A stretch of 64,000 nucleotides of DNA from Yoonia sp. (GTDB lineage: Bacteria > Pseudomonadota > Alphaproteobacteria > Rhodobacterales > Rhodobacteraceae): contig JALQUF010000004.1 in assembly GCA_023263855.1 (NCBI GenBank), positions 1 to 64,000 on the forward strand, given 5' to 3'. The position numbers and the translations under genes are program-made. Below are positions 56,356 to 64,000 of this stretch, one piece after another. The notes under the pieces are model-generated. The model had not been told where the DNA came from and searched no databases. It saw only the letters and a program-made list of their open reading frames with translations. Numbering within the stretch: the stretch's first letter is position 1; each line of letters starts with the position of its first letter.

Positions 56356-56362
56356 GACAAAT

Positions 56363-57397
56363 TTAGGACCCGCGTACCGTATCGATCATCAGTTGCACAT
56401 TCTCAGGATCGGCATCCGGCGTGATGCCATGACCCAAGTTGAAAATGTGTGGTCCGCCAGACAGCGCATCACAAATCCGGCGCGTTTCTGAGACCAGCGC
56501 ATCGCCACCCGTAACCATATGCGATGACTTCAGATTGCCCTGCACGCAGCCATCCTTCTGGACGTTCTCGGCAACCCAAGCTGCATCAACGCCATCGTCA
56601 ACAGCGACACAATCGGCCCCTGTGGCTGCATGCACGCCAATATAGCGGGTGCCCGCACCGCGTGGAAACGCAATCACTGGAATACCGGGGTGCTTTTCTT
56701 TGAGCGCGGCGGTGATCCGCTGCATCGGCTTGATCGAATAGTTGGTGAAGTCGTCACCCTCAAGCGATCCTGCCCAGCTATCGAAAAGTTTGACACATTC
56801 CGCGCCAGCTTCGATCTGCTTGGACAGATAGGCGATTGTGCCCTCGGTCAGACGATTGATGATTCCTTCAAAGACAGGCAGGTTCTCGGCCTTCAGCGCA
56901 TGGGCGGGGCCTTGGTCCGGTGTGCCTTTGCCGGCAATCATGTAGGTTGCCACTGTCCAGGGCGCCCCTGCGAAGCCAATCAGTGTGGTTTGTTTTGGCA
57001 ACTCGCGGGACAGGATTTTCACAGTCTCGTACACGGGGTTCAACGTGTCATGGATCGCTTCGGTCGGCTTGAGCTTTGCCAGCTCATCCGCTGATGTGAT
57101 CGTGGACAAACGCGGCCCTTCACCGGTGACAAACCAAAGGTCGGCCCCCAGCGCCTGAGGCAGCAGCAAAATATCTGCAAACAGAATAGCCGCATCAAAC
57201 CCATAGCGCCGGATTGGCTGCAAAGTGACTTCGGCCGCCAGTTCGGGATTGTAGCACAGTGACAGGAAATCACCGGCTTGCGCGCGTGTGGCTTTATACT
57301 CGGGCAAATAGCGCCCTGCTTGACGCATCATCCAAATCGGAGGGGTCGGAAGCGTTTCACCCGCGAGGGCCCGGAGGATGGTCTTTTGCTGCGCCAT
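56363..57397 (-). CDS. hemE: Uroporphyrinogen decarboxylase
   Basis: [34 protein letters not shown]. Confidence 0.96.
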   Translation of the reverse strand: MAQQKTILRALAGETLPTPPIWMMRQAGRYLPEYKATRAQAGDFLSLCYNPELAAEVTLQPIRRYGFDAAILFADILLLPQALGADLWFVTGEGPRLSTITSADELAKLKPTEAIHDTLNPVYETVKILSRELPKQTTLIGFAGAPWTVATYMIAGKGTPDQGPAHALKAENLPVFEGIINRLTEGTIAYLSKQIEAGAECVKLFDSWAGSLEGDDFTNYSIKPMQRITAALKEKHPGIPVIAFPRGAGTRYIGVHAATGADCVAVDDGVDAAWVAENVQKDGCVQGNLKSSHMVTGGDALVSETRRICDALSGGPHIFNLGHGITPDADPENVQLMIDTVRGS

Positions 57398-57491
57398 GGA
57401 TTGTCCTTTTTTACCGCTACGGTGGTCCCAATTGCAGAAGATTTTGTCAAGGGAGTTGTCAGGCCAGATTGACACGTCTAACAATCCGAGC

Positions 57492-58427
57492 ATGAAACTT
57501 AATTTGCCCTCCCCCGCGTCGCCTTTCAATATCGGAACCCGTGGCTCGCCTTTGGCCCTGGCCCAAGCCTATGAGACCCGTTCGCGGCTGATGGCAGAAT
57601 TCGATTTGCCTGAAGAGGCCTTTGCGATTTGTGTGATCAAGGTGACGGGGGATGCCATTCAGGACCGTCCGTTGAAAGAGATCGGCGGCAAGGGCCTGTT
57701 TACCCGCGAAATTGAAGAGGCACTGCTGGATGGATCAATCGATATCGCAGTACATTCGATGAAGGATATGCCGGTCGAGCAGCCCGGCGGGCTGTTGCTG
57801 GACACCTATCTGCCACGCGAAGACGTGCGCGATGCCTTTGTGTCGCTCAATGCCAAGGGCTTGGATGATCTGGCAAAAGGGGCCACGGTCGGCACATCAT
57901 CGCTGCGCCGCCGGTCACAGCTGCTGGCGCGACGGCCCGATCTGAATATCGTGGAATTCCGCGGCAACGTGCAAACACGGTTGAAGAAACTGGCCGATGG
58001 CGTGGCAGAGGCCACTTTTCTGGCGATGGCGGGTCTGAACCGTCTGGACATGAAAGATGTCCCGCGCACGGCGATTGCGCCTGAGGATATGTTGCCAGCG
58101 GTCGCGCAAGGCGCCATCGGCATCGAACGGCGCAGCGATGACAGCCGCGCAGCCGCGATGCTGGATGCGATCCATGATCACCCCACCGGGCGCAGACTTG
58201 CCGCCGAGCGCTCTTTTCTGGCTGCTCTGGATGGATCATGTGAGACGCCTATCGGCGGGCTTGCAGACCTGGACGGCAACACGATCCGCCTACGCGGCGA
58301 AATCCTGCGCACGGACGGCACCGAGGTCTACGCCGACGATATGACCGGATCTGTGGAAGATGGCCATATGATGGGGCAAGCGATGGCGGCCAAGCTGCTT
58401 GAACAGGCCGGTCCCGACTTCTTCTGA
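57492..58427 (+). CDS. hemC: Hydroxymethylbilane synthase
   Basis: [56 protein letters not shown]. Confidence 0.96.
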   Translation: MKLNLPSPASPFNIGTRGSPLALAQAYETRSRLMAEFDLPEEAFAICVIKVTGDAIQDRPLKEIGGKGLFTREIEEALLDGSIDIAVHSMKDMPVEQPGGLLLDTYLPREDVRDAFVSLNAKGLDDLAKGATVGTSSLRRRSQLLARRPDLNIVEFRGNVQTRLKKLADGVAEATFLAMAGLNRLDMKDVPRTAIAPEDMLPAVAQGAIGIERRSDDSRAAAMLDAIHDHPTGRRLAAERSFLAALDGSCETPIGGLADLDGNTIRLRGEILRTDGTEVYADDMTGSVEDGHMMGQAMAAKLLEQAGPDFF

Positions 58428-58429
58428 TT

Positions 58430-59839
58430 TCAGTCTGGGATCACTTTGCCGGGGTTCAGGATGTTGTTGGGATCAAGCGCCTTCTTGATCGCGCGCATCG
58501 CATCCAAGGCGACCGGATCCTTGCGCCGCTTCATCGTTTCCAGTTTTGATACACCAATTCCGTGTTCGGCACTGAATGAGCCGCCTAACTCCTGCACCAC
58601 ATCCTCAACCGCTTCGGTCAGCGCACCGATCACAGCCGGATCATTGCGGCTGATATAGCTGGTGTGGTGGATATTGCCGTCGCCAAGGTGGGCGACGATT
58701 ACTTCGTCTGCGTCGGGGTCAATGGCTTTGATGCGCGGCGTCAGGGCTTTTTCAAACGCCTCAACCTTGTCCAGTGGGACGGCGACGTCAGTGTTCACAA
58801 AAAACCCGCCAAAGAAGGCCACCTCGCCGGCGTCCTCGCGCCGTTTCCAGATGTCGCGGCGTTGCGTGTCGTTCTGTGCGATCACAGCATCCAGCACAGT
58901 CCCGTCTTCCAACATCGCACCAAGAGTATCTTCAAGCGCGCTCACGACGGGCAGGCTTCCGTCGTCATTTGGCACCGCGTCTTTGGCCTGTGTGGCGGCC
59001 ACTTCGATCATGATATTGACGTCATAGCTTTGGTCAAACGGACCTGCGACACCCGGAAACAGTTGCATATGCTTGTCGATATAGCTGCGGGGCATGTATT
59101 CGAACGCCTCGACCCCGCCGCCTGTTTCGTCCTGCAGTATGTGCAATAGCGAAAGCGCATCAGGCAAAGACTGCACGGCGACCATCGCGGTCGCATAGGC
59201 CTGTGGCTTGGGCCGCAGCTTGAGCACCGCTGCTGTGATAATCCCCAATGTGCCTTCCGCGCCGATGATCAGGTTACGCAGATCAAGGCCAGAGTTGTCT
59301 TTGTGCAACGCGCTCATCAGGTTCATGACCCGCCCGTCAGCCATGACCACTTCCAGCCCCAGACACAGCCCCCGCGTGCTGCCATAGCGCACCACGTTTG
59401 AGCCACCGGCGTTGGTAGACAACAGTCCCCCGATCATCGCTGAACCGCGTGCGCCAAGGGTCAGCGGGAAGATCAGCCCATGTTCTTCAGCCGCATCATG
59501 CAGGTTGGACAGAATCACACCCGCGCCAACTGTCGCCGTGCGCCCGGCCACATTGATGTCAGTGATTTCGTTCAGGCGTTCGACGGATAGCATCAGCGCC
59601 CCTTCCGCAAGGGTTGCCCCGGTCAGGCCAGTCCGGCCAGAGGCGGGCACAACAGGCGTTTTCGTCTCATTTGCGATCTTGAGGATGGCAGAAACCTCTG
59701 CAGTATTCGCAGGACGCAACACAGCAAGCGGGTGCGACGTATAGGCGCCGGTCCAGTCTTTCCCGTAAGGTGCGGCATCAGCGCCTGTCAGGATGCGGTC
59801 TTTGCCAATGGCGGCGGCGATCTGGTCAACGACGGACAT
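58430..59839 (-). CDS. FAD-binding oxidase (D-2-hydroxyacid/D-lactate dehydrogenase type)
   Basis: VVPASGRTGLTGATLAEGALMLSVERLN, GGLLSTNAGGSNVVRYG, SAEHGIGVSKLETMKRRKDP. Confidence 0.9.
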   Translation of the reverse strand: MSVVDQIAAAIGKDRILTGADAAPYGKDWTGAYTSHPLAVLRPANTAEVSAILKIANETKTPVVPASGRTGLTGATLAEGALMLSVERLNEITDINVAGRTATVGAGVILSNLHDAAEEHGLIFPLTLGARGSAMIGGLLSTNAGGSNVVRYGSTRGLCLGLEVVMADGRVMNLMSALHKDNSGLDLRNLIIGAEGTLGIITAAVLKLRPKPQAYATAMVAVQSLPDALSLLHILQDETGGGVEAFEYMPRSYIDKHMQLFPGVAGPFDQSYDVNIMIEVAATQAKDAVPNDDGSLPVVSALEDTLGAMLEDGTVLDAVIAQNDTQRRDIWKRREDAGEVAFFGGFFVNTDVAVPLDKVEAFEKALTPRIKAIDPDADEVIVAHLGDGNIHHTSYISRNDPAVIGALTEAVEDVVQELGGSFSAEHGIGVSKLETMKRRKDPVALDAMRAIKKALDPNNILNPGKVIPD

Positions 59840-59949
59840 ATTTGCTCCATGGGTGATTGTCGCCGCGAAGCTAGCCTCTATTTCCGACATGCGAAAGCAG
59901 CGTAATTTCAAAGCTGGACGAGACGTTTCGCTTGGGTCGGAAAGGGTGG

Positions 59950-60026
<77 letters not shown>

Positions 60027-60091
60027 AATCCACGAGCGTCCGATTACGCAATGGGGACAAGGGTGTCAAACCGATTCTGCGCAAGAAGCGC

Positions 60092-60141
60092 GTTAAAACC
60101 CATCTTACGTGCCGCAACCGTCTGGCATCGCAAGATGGGTT
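60092..60141 (-). terminator. Long hairpin with T-tract, candidate cydAB terminator
   Basis: Minus strand AACCCATCTT...AAGATGGGTT perfect 10-bp arms then TT; follows cydB stop. Confidence 0.55.
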
Positions 60142-60156
60142 CCGGTCCGCCTTGCT

Positions 60157-61167
60157 TTAGTCGTATCGCAACTCGGTCGCTTTGCCGCGGAAGATCACAT
60201 AGGACAGCACCGTATATCCCATGATCGTCGGCAGAACGATGCAAGTCCCGATCAGGATGATGAACAGGCTTTCAGGTGCGCTGGCGGCCTCATAGATCGT
60301 GATCTGTTCGGGCACCACGTAGGGATAGAAACTGTAGGCCATGCCCCCGAATGCCATCACCCAAAGGGCGGTCGCTGCGGCAAAGGGCTGCCAAGAGCGG
60401 CGGTCGTCTGCATATGGCATCTTGCGCAGCATCGCCCACAGCCACAGGACAAGCAGGGCTGAAAGAATCGGCAGTGGTGACAGATAGAGAGCTTCGGGGA
60501 AGCTGAACCATTTGTCGAAGATGCGTGCGCTGACAAAGGGCGTGGCAAGTGAAATCGCACCGATCCCCAGCACCAGCCCCCAAATACCGCCTCTGGCCCA
60601 GGCGACGGCTTTGATTTGTAGCGCATCCGACGTCTTGTGAATGACCCAGGTCGCGCCGATGAAACTGTAGCCGACGGTCAGAAAAACGGCGGTCAACATC
60701 GCGAATGCAAAGTTGATCCAGGTCCATTCCAGCCCCATCACATACATGCCCAGCATGAAACCCTGGCTGAGTGATGTCATCAGTGAGCCTGCAAAGAACG
60801 CGTTGTTCCACAGATGTTTGTGTGGTGCAGGGGCCTTGGCGCGAAACTCAAAAGCCACGCCGCGCAGGATCAATCCGATCAGCATGATGGCCACCGGCAG
60901 GTAGAGTGCTGTCAGAATGGCCCCATGCGCGGACGGGAACGCCACCAGCAACAGTCCGACGGCAAGCACCAGCCACGTTTCATTGGCATCCCAGAACGGG
61001 CCGATTGAGGCAATCATACGGTCCTTTTCTGCGTCATCGGCAAAGGGGAAAAGCACCCCGACGCCCAGATCGAACCCGTCCAAGACCACATAGATCAGGA
61101 TCGATGCACCCATTAGAGCCGCGAAAACAAATGGGAGCCAGATTGTGGGATCACCAAAGTAATACAT
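60157..61167 (-). CDS. cydB: Cytochrome bd-type ubiquinol oxidase subunit II
   Basis: VLDGFDLGVGVLFPFADDAEKDRMIASIGPFWDANETWLV. Confidence 0.95.
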   Translation of the reverse strand: MYYFGDPTIWLPFVFAALMGASILIYVVLDGFDLGVGVLFPFADDAEKDRMIASIGPFWDANETWLVLAVGLLLVAFPSAHGAILTALYLPVAIMLIGLILRGVAFEFRAKAPAPHKHLWNNAFFAGSLMTSLSQGFMLGMYVMGLEWTWINFAFAMLTAVFLTVGYSFIGATWVIHKTSDALQIKAVAWARGGIWGLVLGIGAISLATPFVSARIFDKWFSFPEALYLSPLPILSALLVLWLWAMLRKMPYADDRRSWQPFAAATALWVMAFGGMAYSFYPYVVPEQITIYEAASAPESLFIILIGTCIVLPTIMGYTVLSYVIFRGKATELRYD

Positions 61168-61171
61168 GCTG

Positions 61172-62566
61172 CTACTCCGCCGGGACTGCTTTGGGTGCAG
61201 CCGCCGGAGACGGTGCAACACGTGTGCCGATGTTCTCTCCGCGGGCCGCTTTGCGTGCCAGATAGAAGATCACAAAGATATAGGCCGCCAGCAGGGCTGC
61301 GTAGACCGCCAGATAGGCAATCAGCGTCGACAGCACCATTGGGGCAGGCACATCGGCCACGGCTTCTTTCGTGGTCATCACACCCTGCACAAGCCAAGGT
61401 TGCCTGCCGATTTCGGTGGTGTACCAACCGGCAAGGGTGGCTAACCATCCGCTAAAGCTCATGCCGACAAGACCATAGAGCATCGGTTTTGGCAGCCCTT
61501 CGATCCCGCGTTTGCGGCGTATGATCATATAGGCCGCAGTCCAGCTGACCAAAAGCATCAACAGACCGGTGCCGACCATCACACGGAAGGACCAGAACAC
61601 AGGTGTCACGCGCGGGTGCAGAACCTCGCCATCTTCGGTGACAAATTCGTTCAGGCCCTTCACTTCACCATTCCAGTCATGGGTCAGGATGAAAGATGCC
61701 AGCTTCGGAATGCCGATCTCAAACCGGTTCTCACGCGCTTCCTCATCAGGGATTGCAAACAGCACCAACGGCACGCCCGAATGTGTTTCCCAGTTTCCCT
61801 CCATCGCGGCAATCTTGGCAGGCTGGTATTCCTTGGTGTTCAGGCCGTGAAAGTCACCGACTAGAATTTGGACAGGGATCAGAACGGCGGCGGCAAAGAT
61901 GGCTGTCTTCATTGCGACGCGCACGCCTTCGGTTCGCCCGCCAATTAACCAGCGGAACGCGCTGACACCGGCGATCAGGAAGCTGACAGTCAGGAAGCTG
62001 GCCAGTACCATATGGCCAAACCGGTATGGCATTGAGGGGTTAAAGATAATGGCAGACCAATCTGTCGCATGGGCCACTCCGTCAATCATCTCGAACCCTT
62101 GTGGCGTATGCATCCACGAGTTCAGAACGATAATCCAGAAGGTCGACATCAATGTGCCAAACGCCACAAGGAAAGTTGCCAGCGTGTGCAACCAATTGGG
62201 AACACGGCTAAAGCCAAAGAGCATGATGCCCAAGAACACAGCTTCGAGGAAAAACGCGGTCATGATCTCGTAGGCCAGCAAAGGCCCCGCGATGTTGCCG
62301 ACTGTCTCCATAAAACCCGGCCAGTTGGTGCCGAACTGGAACGACATCGTGATGCCTGACACGACGCCCATGGCAAAAGACAGCGCAAAGATCTTCACCC
62401 AAAAACGGTACGCTTCCATCCAGCGCTTTTCGCCGGTGCGGTTATAGCGCAGTTTGAAAAACAGCAGCATCCAGCCCAAAGCGATCGTGATCGTCGGGAA
62501 AAGAATGTGGAATGAGATATTCGCCGCAAATTGGATACGCGACAGCAGTAGGGTTTCGAGTTCCAT
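61172..62566 (-). CDS. cydA: Cytochrome bd-type ubiquinol oxidase subunit I, short Q-loop type
   Basis: LLSRIQFAANISFHILFPTITIALGW, GDFHGLNTKEYQPAKIAAMEG; 464 aa. Confidence 0.95.
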   Translation of the reverse strand: MELETLLLSRIQFAANISFHILFPTITIALGWMLLFFKLRYNRTGEKRWMEAYRFWVKIFALSFAMGVVSGITMSFQFGTNWPGFMETVGNIAGPLLAYEIMTAFFLEAVFLGIMLFGFSRVPNWLHTLATFLVAFGTLMSTFWIIVLNSWMHTPQGFEMIDGVAHATDWSAIIFNPSMPYRFGHMVLASFLTVSFLIAGVSAFRWLIGGRTEGVRVAMKTAIFAAAVLIPVQILVGDFHGLNTKEYQPAKIAAMEGNWETHSGVPLVLFAIPDEEARENRFEIGIPKLASFILTHDWNGEVKGLNEFVTEDGEVLHPRVTPVFWSFRVMVGTGLLMLLVSWTAAYMIIRRKRGIEGLPKPMLYGLVGMSFSGWLATLAGWYTTEIGRQPWLVQGVMTTKEAVADVPAPMVLSTLIAYLAVYAALLAAYIFVIFYLARKAARGENIGTRVAPSPAAAPKAVPAE

Positions 62567-62746
62567 TCTCGCTCAGCTCCAGTGACTTCATCGTCTCGGT
62601 GCTGATATAGCTGCGGCGCAGCGCGGTTCACGGGGGGTGCGACAGCAAAGCGCGGCGTTTCCTGCCCTGCACAACAGCGCCGACACAAACGGTCTTATCT
62701 CGTCTGAAAGTTGAAATTTTAGAACGGCTGGAAGGCGGAATCGTTG

Positions 62747-63724
62747 CTAAAGGTCAGTGCGCTGGAACCGCCAGTTTGTCACTTGGTGGTAGGGGTTTGC
62801 AGGGCCGACCTTGATTGACCCAAATCCGCGGTGATTAGGCGCATCGGGCCAGGCTTGGGGCTCAATCACAAGCCCCTCATAGCAGGGCTTTCCGGGTCGG
62901 TGCGACGTTGCAGCATCGTGGATTTGCAGCCCAGCTTCAGTTGTGGCGAGGGTCATTTCCACACCGCATTGGCCTGCCAGTGACAAGACGTCGCGCAGGG
63001 GCTGCTTGCCGTCTGACAGGCAGAAATTGTGATCAAGCCCCGGGGATCCTTTTTGCGGCACAACCCCCTTGCGAAAATCCATCGCTGTGCCACTGACATC
63101 GGCAATCTCGCCCGTTGGGCAGGTCTGGGCATCGACGGGCAAAAAGCTGTCAGCCGCGATTGTAAGCCTATGGCCTTCCCAAGTGTCAGAGCCATCGAGA
63201 TTCCAGTAGATGTGACTGGCAAAATTCATGCAGGTGGTTGCGTCCGTCACACCATCAATCGTCATGGTCAATGTCGCCGGGGCGCTGACCTGATAGGTCA
63301 CACGGATGTCGCGCTGCCCGGGCAACCCTGCCACTCCATCCGCCAACGTCAGTGCAAGGGTCACACGGTCGGCGCTATGCGATACGACCCGCCAAACCTT
63401 GCGGTGCACCCCGTCTGTGCCCGAGTGCAGATGCGTTGTGCCGTTTTCATTCCGCTCCAGCTCATACATCATGCCATCCAGACGGACACGCGCAGTGCTG
63501 ATCCTGTTCGCGATGGGTCCAACGATTGCGCCGAAATATCCCATCGTATCTTCGTAGTCCTGCAACCGGTCCGACCCAAGCGCCAGACTATGCGGCACAT
63601 CTGCCAAACGCACGTCCTGGACTATTGCGCCAAAGCTCAGGACGCTAACGGTCAAATCACCAGCAGAAATTATAATCTTGGCGACGTCTTCGCCTTGTTG
63701 TGTGGTTCCGAAATGCGTTGTCAT
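62747..63724 (-). CDS. galM: Aldose 1-epimerase (galactose mutarotase)
   Basis: GPIANRISTARVRLDG, THLHSGTDGVHRKVWRV, NFASHIYWNLDG. Confidence 0.92.
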   Translation of the reverse strand: MTTHFGTTQQGEDVAKIIISAGDLTVSVLSFGAIVQDVRLADVPHSLALGSDRLQDYEDTMGYFGAIVGPIANRISTARVRLDGMMYELERNENGTTHLHSGTDGVHRKVWRVVSHSADRVTLALTLADGVAGLPGQRDIRVTYQVSAPATLTMTIDGVTDATTCMNFASHIYWNLDGSDTWEGHRLTIAADSFLPVDAQTCPTGEIADVSGTAMDFRKGVVPQKGSPGLDHNFCLSDGKQPLRDVLSLAGQCGVEMTLATTEAGLQIHDAATSHRPGKPCYEGLVIEPQAWPDAPNHRGFGSIKVGPANPYHQVTNWRFQRTDL

Positions 63725-64000
63725 AATGGCTCCCAATGGACACCCGCAGGGGGGATGTGTGCATGATGCCAGTCTTGCGCGTGATTGGCGTAGTTAAAGA
63801 CAAAGCGATGCGTGGCGGTATCGCGAATGCGCAGCCCCTCGGGCAGGTTATGGGTTTCGATATGCAGTTCTGCGCAGACGGCCGCAATGATCCGGTCGAG
63901 CGTTTTTTCAACTGGCCAGCCTGCGATGTAGCGCAAGTTGTTGGTCCCCATGATCGCAGGTTGGCCTTGGGTTGTCTGTGTCAGAACCTCTGCGTCACCT
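63721..64000 (-). CDS. C-terminal fragment of GH42-like beta-galactosidase, truncated by window edge
   Basis: Frame is open to the window end (...VLTQTTQGQPAIMGTNNLRYIAGWPVEKTLDRI...LPEGLRIRDTATHRFVFNYANHAQ); 4-bp overlap with galM. Confidence 0.75.
   Translation of the reverse strand, partial: GDAEVLTQTTQGQPAIMGTNNLRYIAGWPVEKTLDRIIAAVCAELHIETHNLPEGLRIRDTATHRFVFNYANHAQDWHHAHIPPAGVHWEPL

Noticed and set aside
60044-60244. 66-aa ORF downstream of cydB considered as CydX-like
   Set aside because: Overlaps the cydB end, lacks an N-terminal W/hydrophobic helix and runs through the terminator hairpin
62567-62746. FNR/Anr-type box upstream of cydA
   Set aside because: No TTGAT-N4-ATCAA-like sequence seen in the region between galM and cydA

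Overview
The window is a gene-dense stretch of alphaproteobacterial chromosome. Protein content and gene order look like Rhodobacteraceae / the Roseobacter group. I found no convincing phage, transposon, CRISPR array or classical defence island. Most of it is housekeeping: polA, glcDEF, recR, a ybaB-type gene, dnaX, rsgA, SRP RNA, cpdB-like, nudC, pheA, yejABEF, clpS, hemF/hemE/hemC, cydAB and a tRNA(CAT). The least-understood parts are: (i) a four-gene overlapping MoxR / DUF58 / BatA-DUF4159 / VWA-like membrane protein operon (15.4-22.1 kb); (ii) an ECF sigma factor translationally coupled to a membrane-spanning VWA protein whose cytoplasmic N-terminus could act as an anti-sigma region (25.4-28.0 kb); (iii) two families of short dispersed intergenic repeats, each present twice and placed consistently just after stop codons; and (iv) a small surface-modification cluster (sulfotransferase plus GT14-like transferase). 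Further small-scale signals are a long inverted repeat upstream of glcD, a CtrA-type TTAA-N7-TTAA site, a well-formed promoter for the SRP RNA, and a C5xA68 mismatch in the tRNA acceptor stem. Family names come from reading translated motifs; no database search was run.
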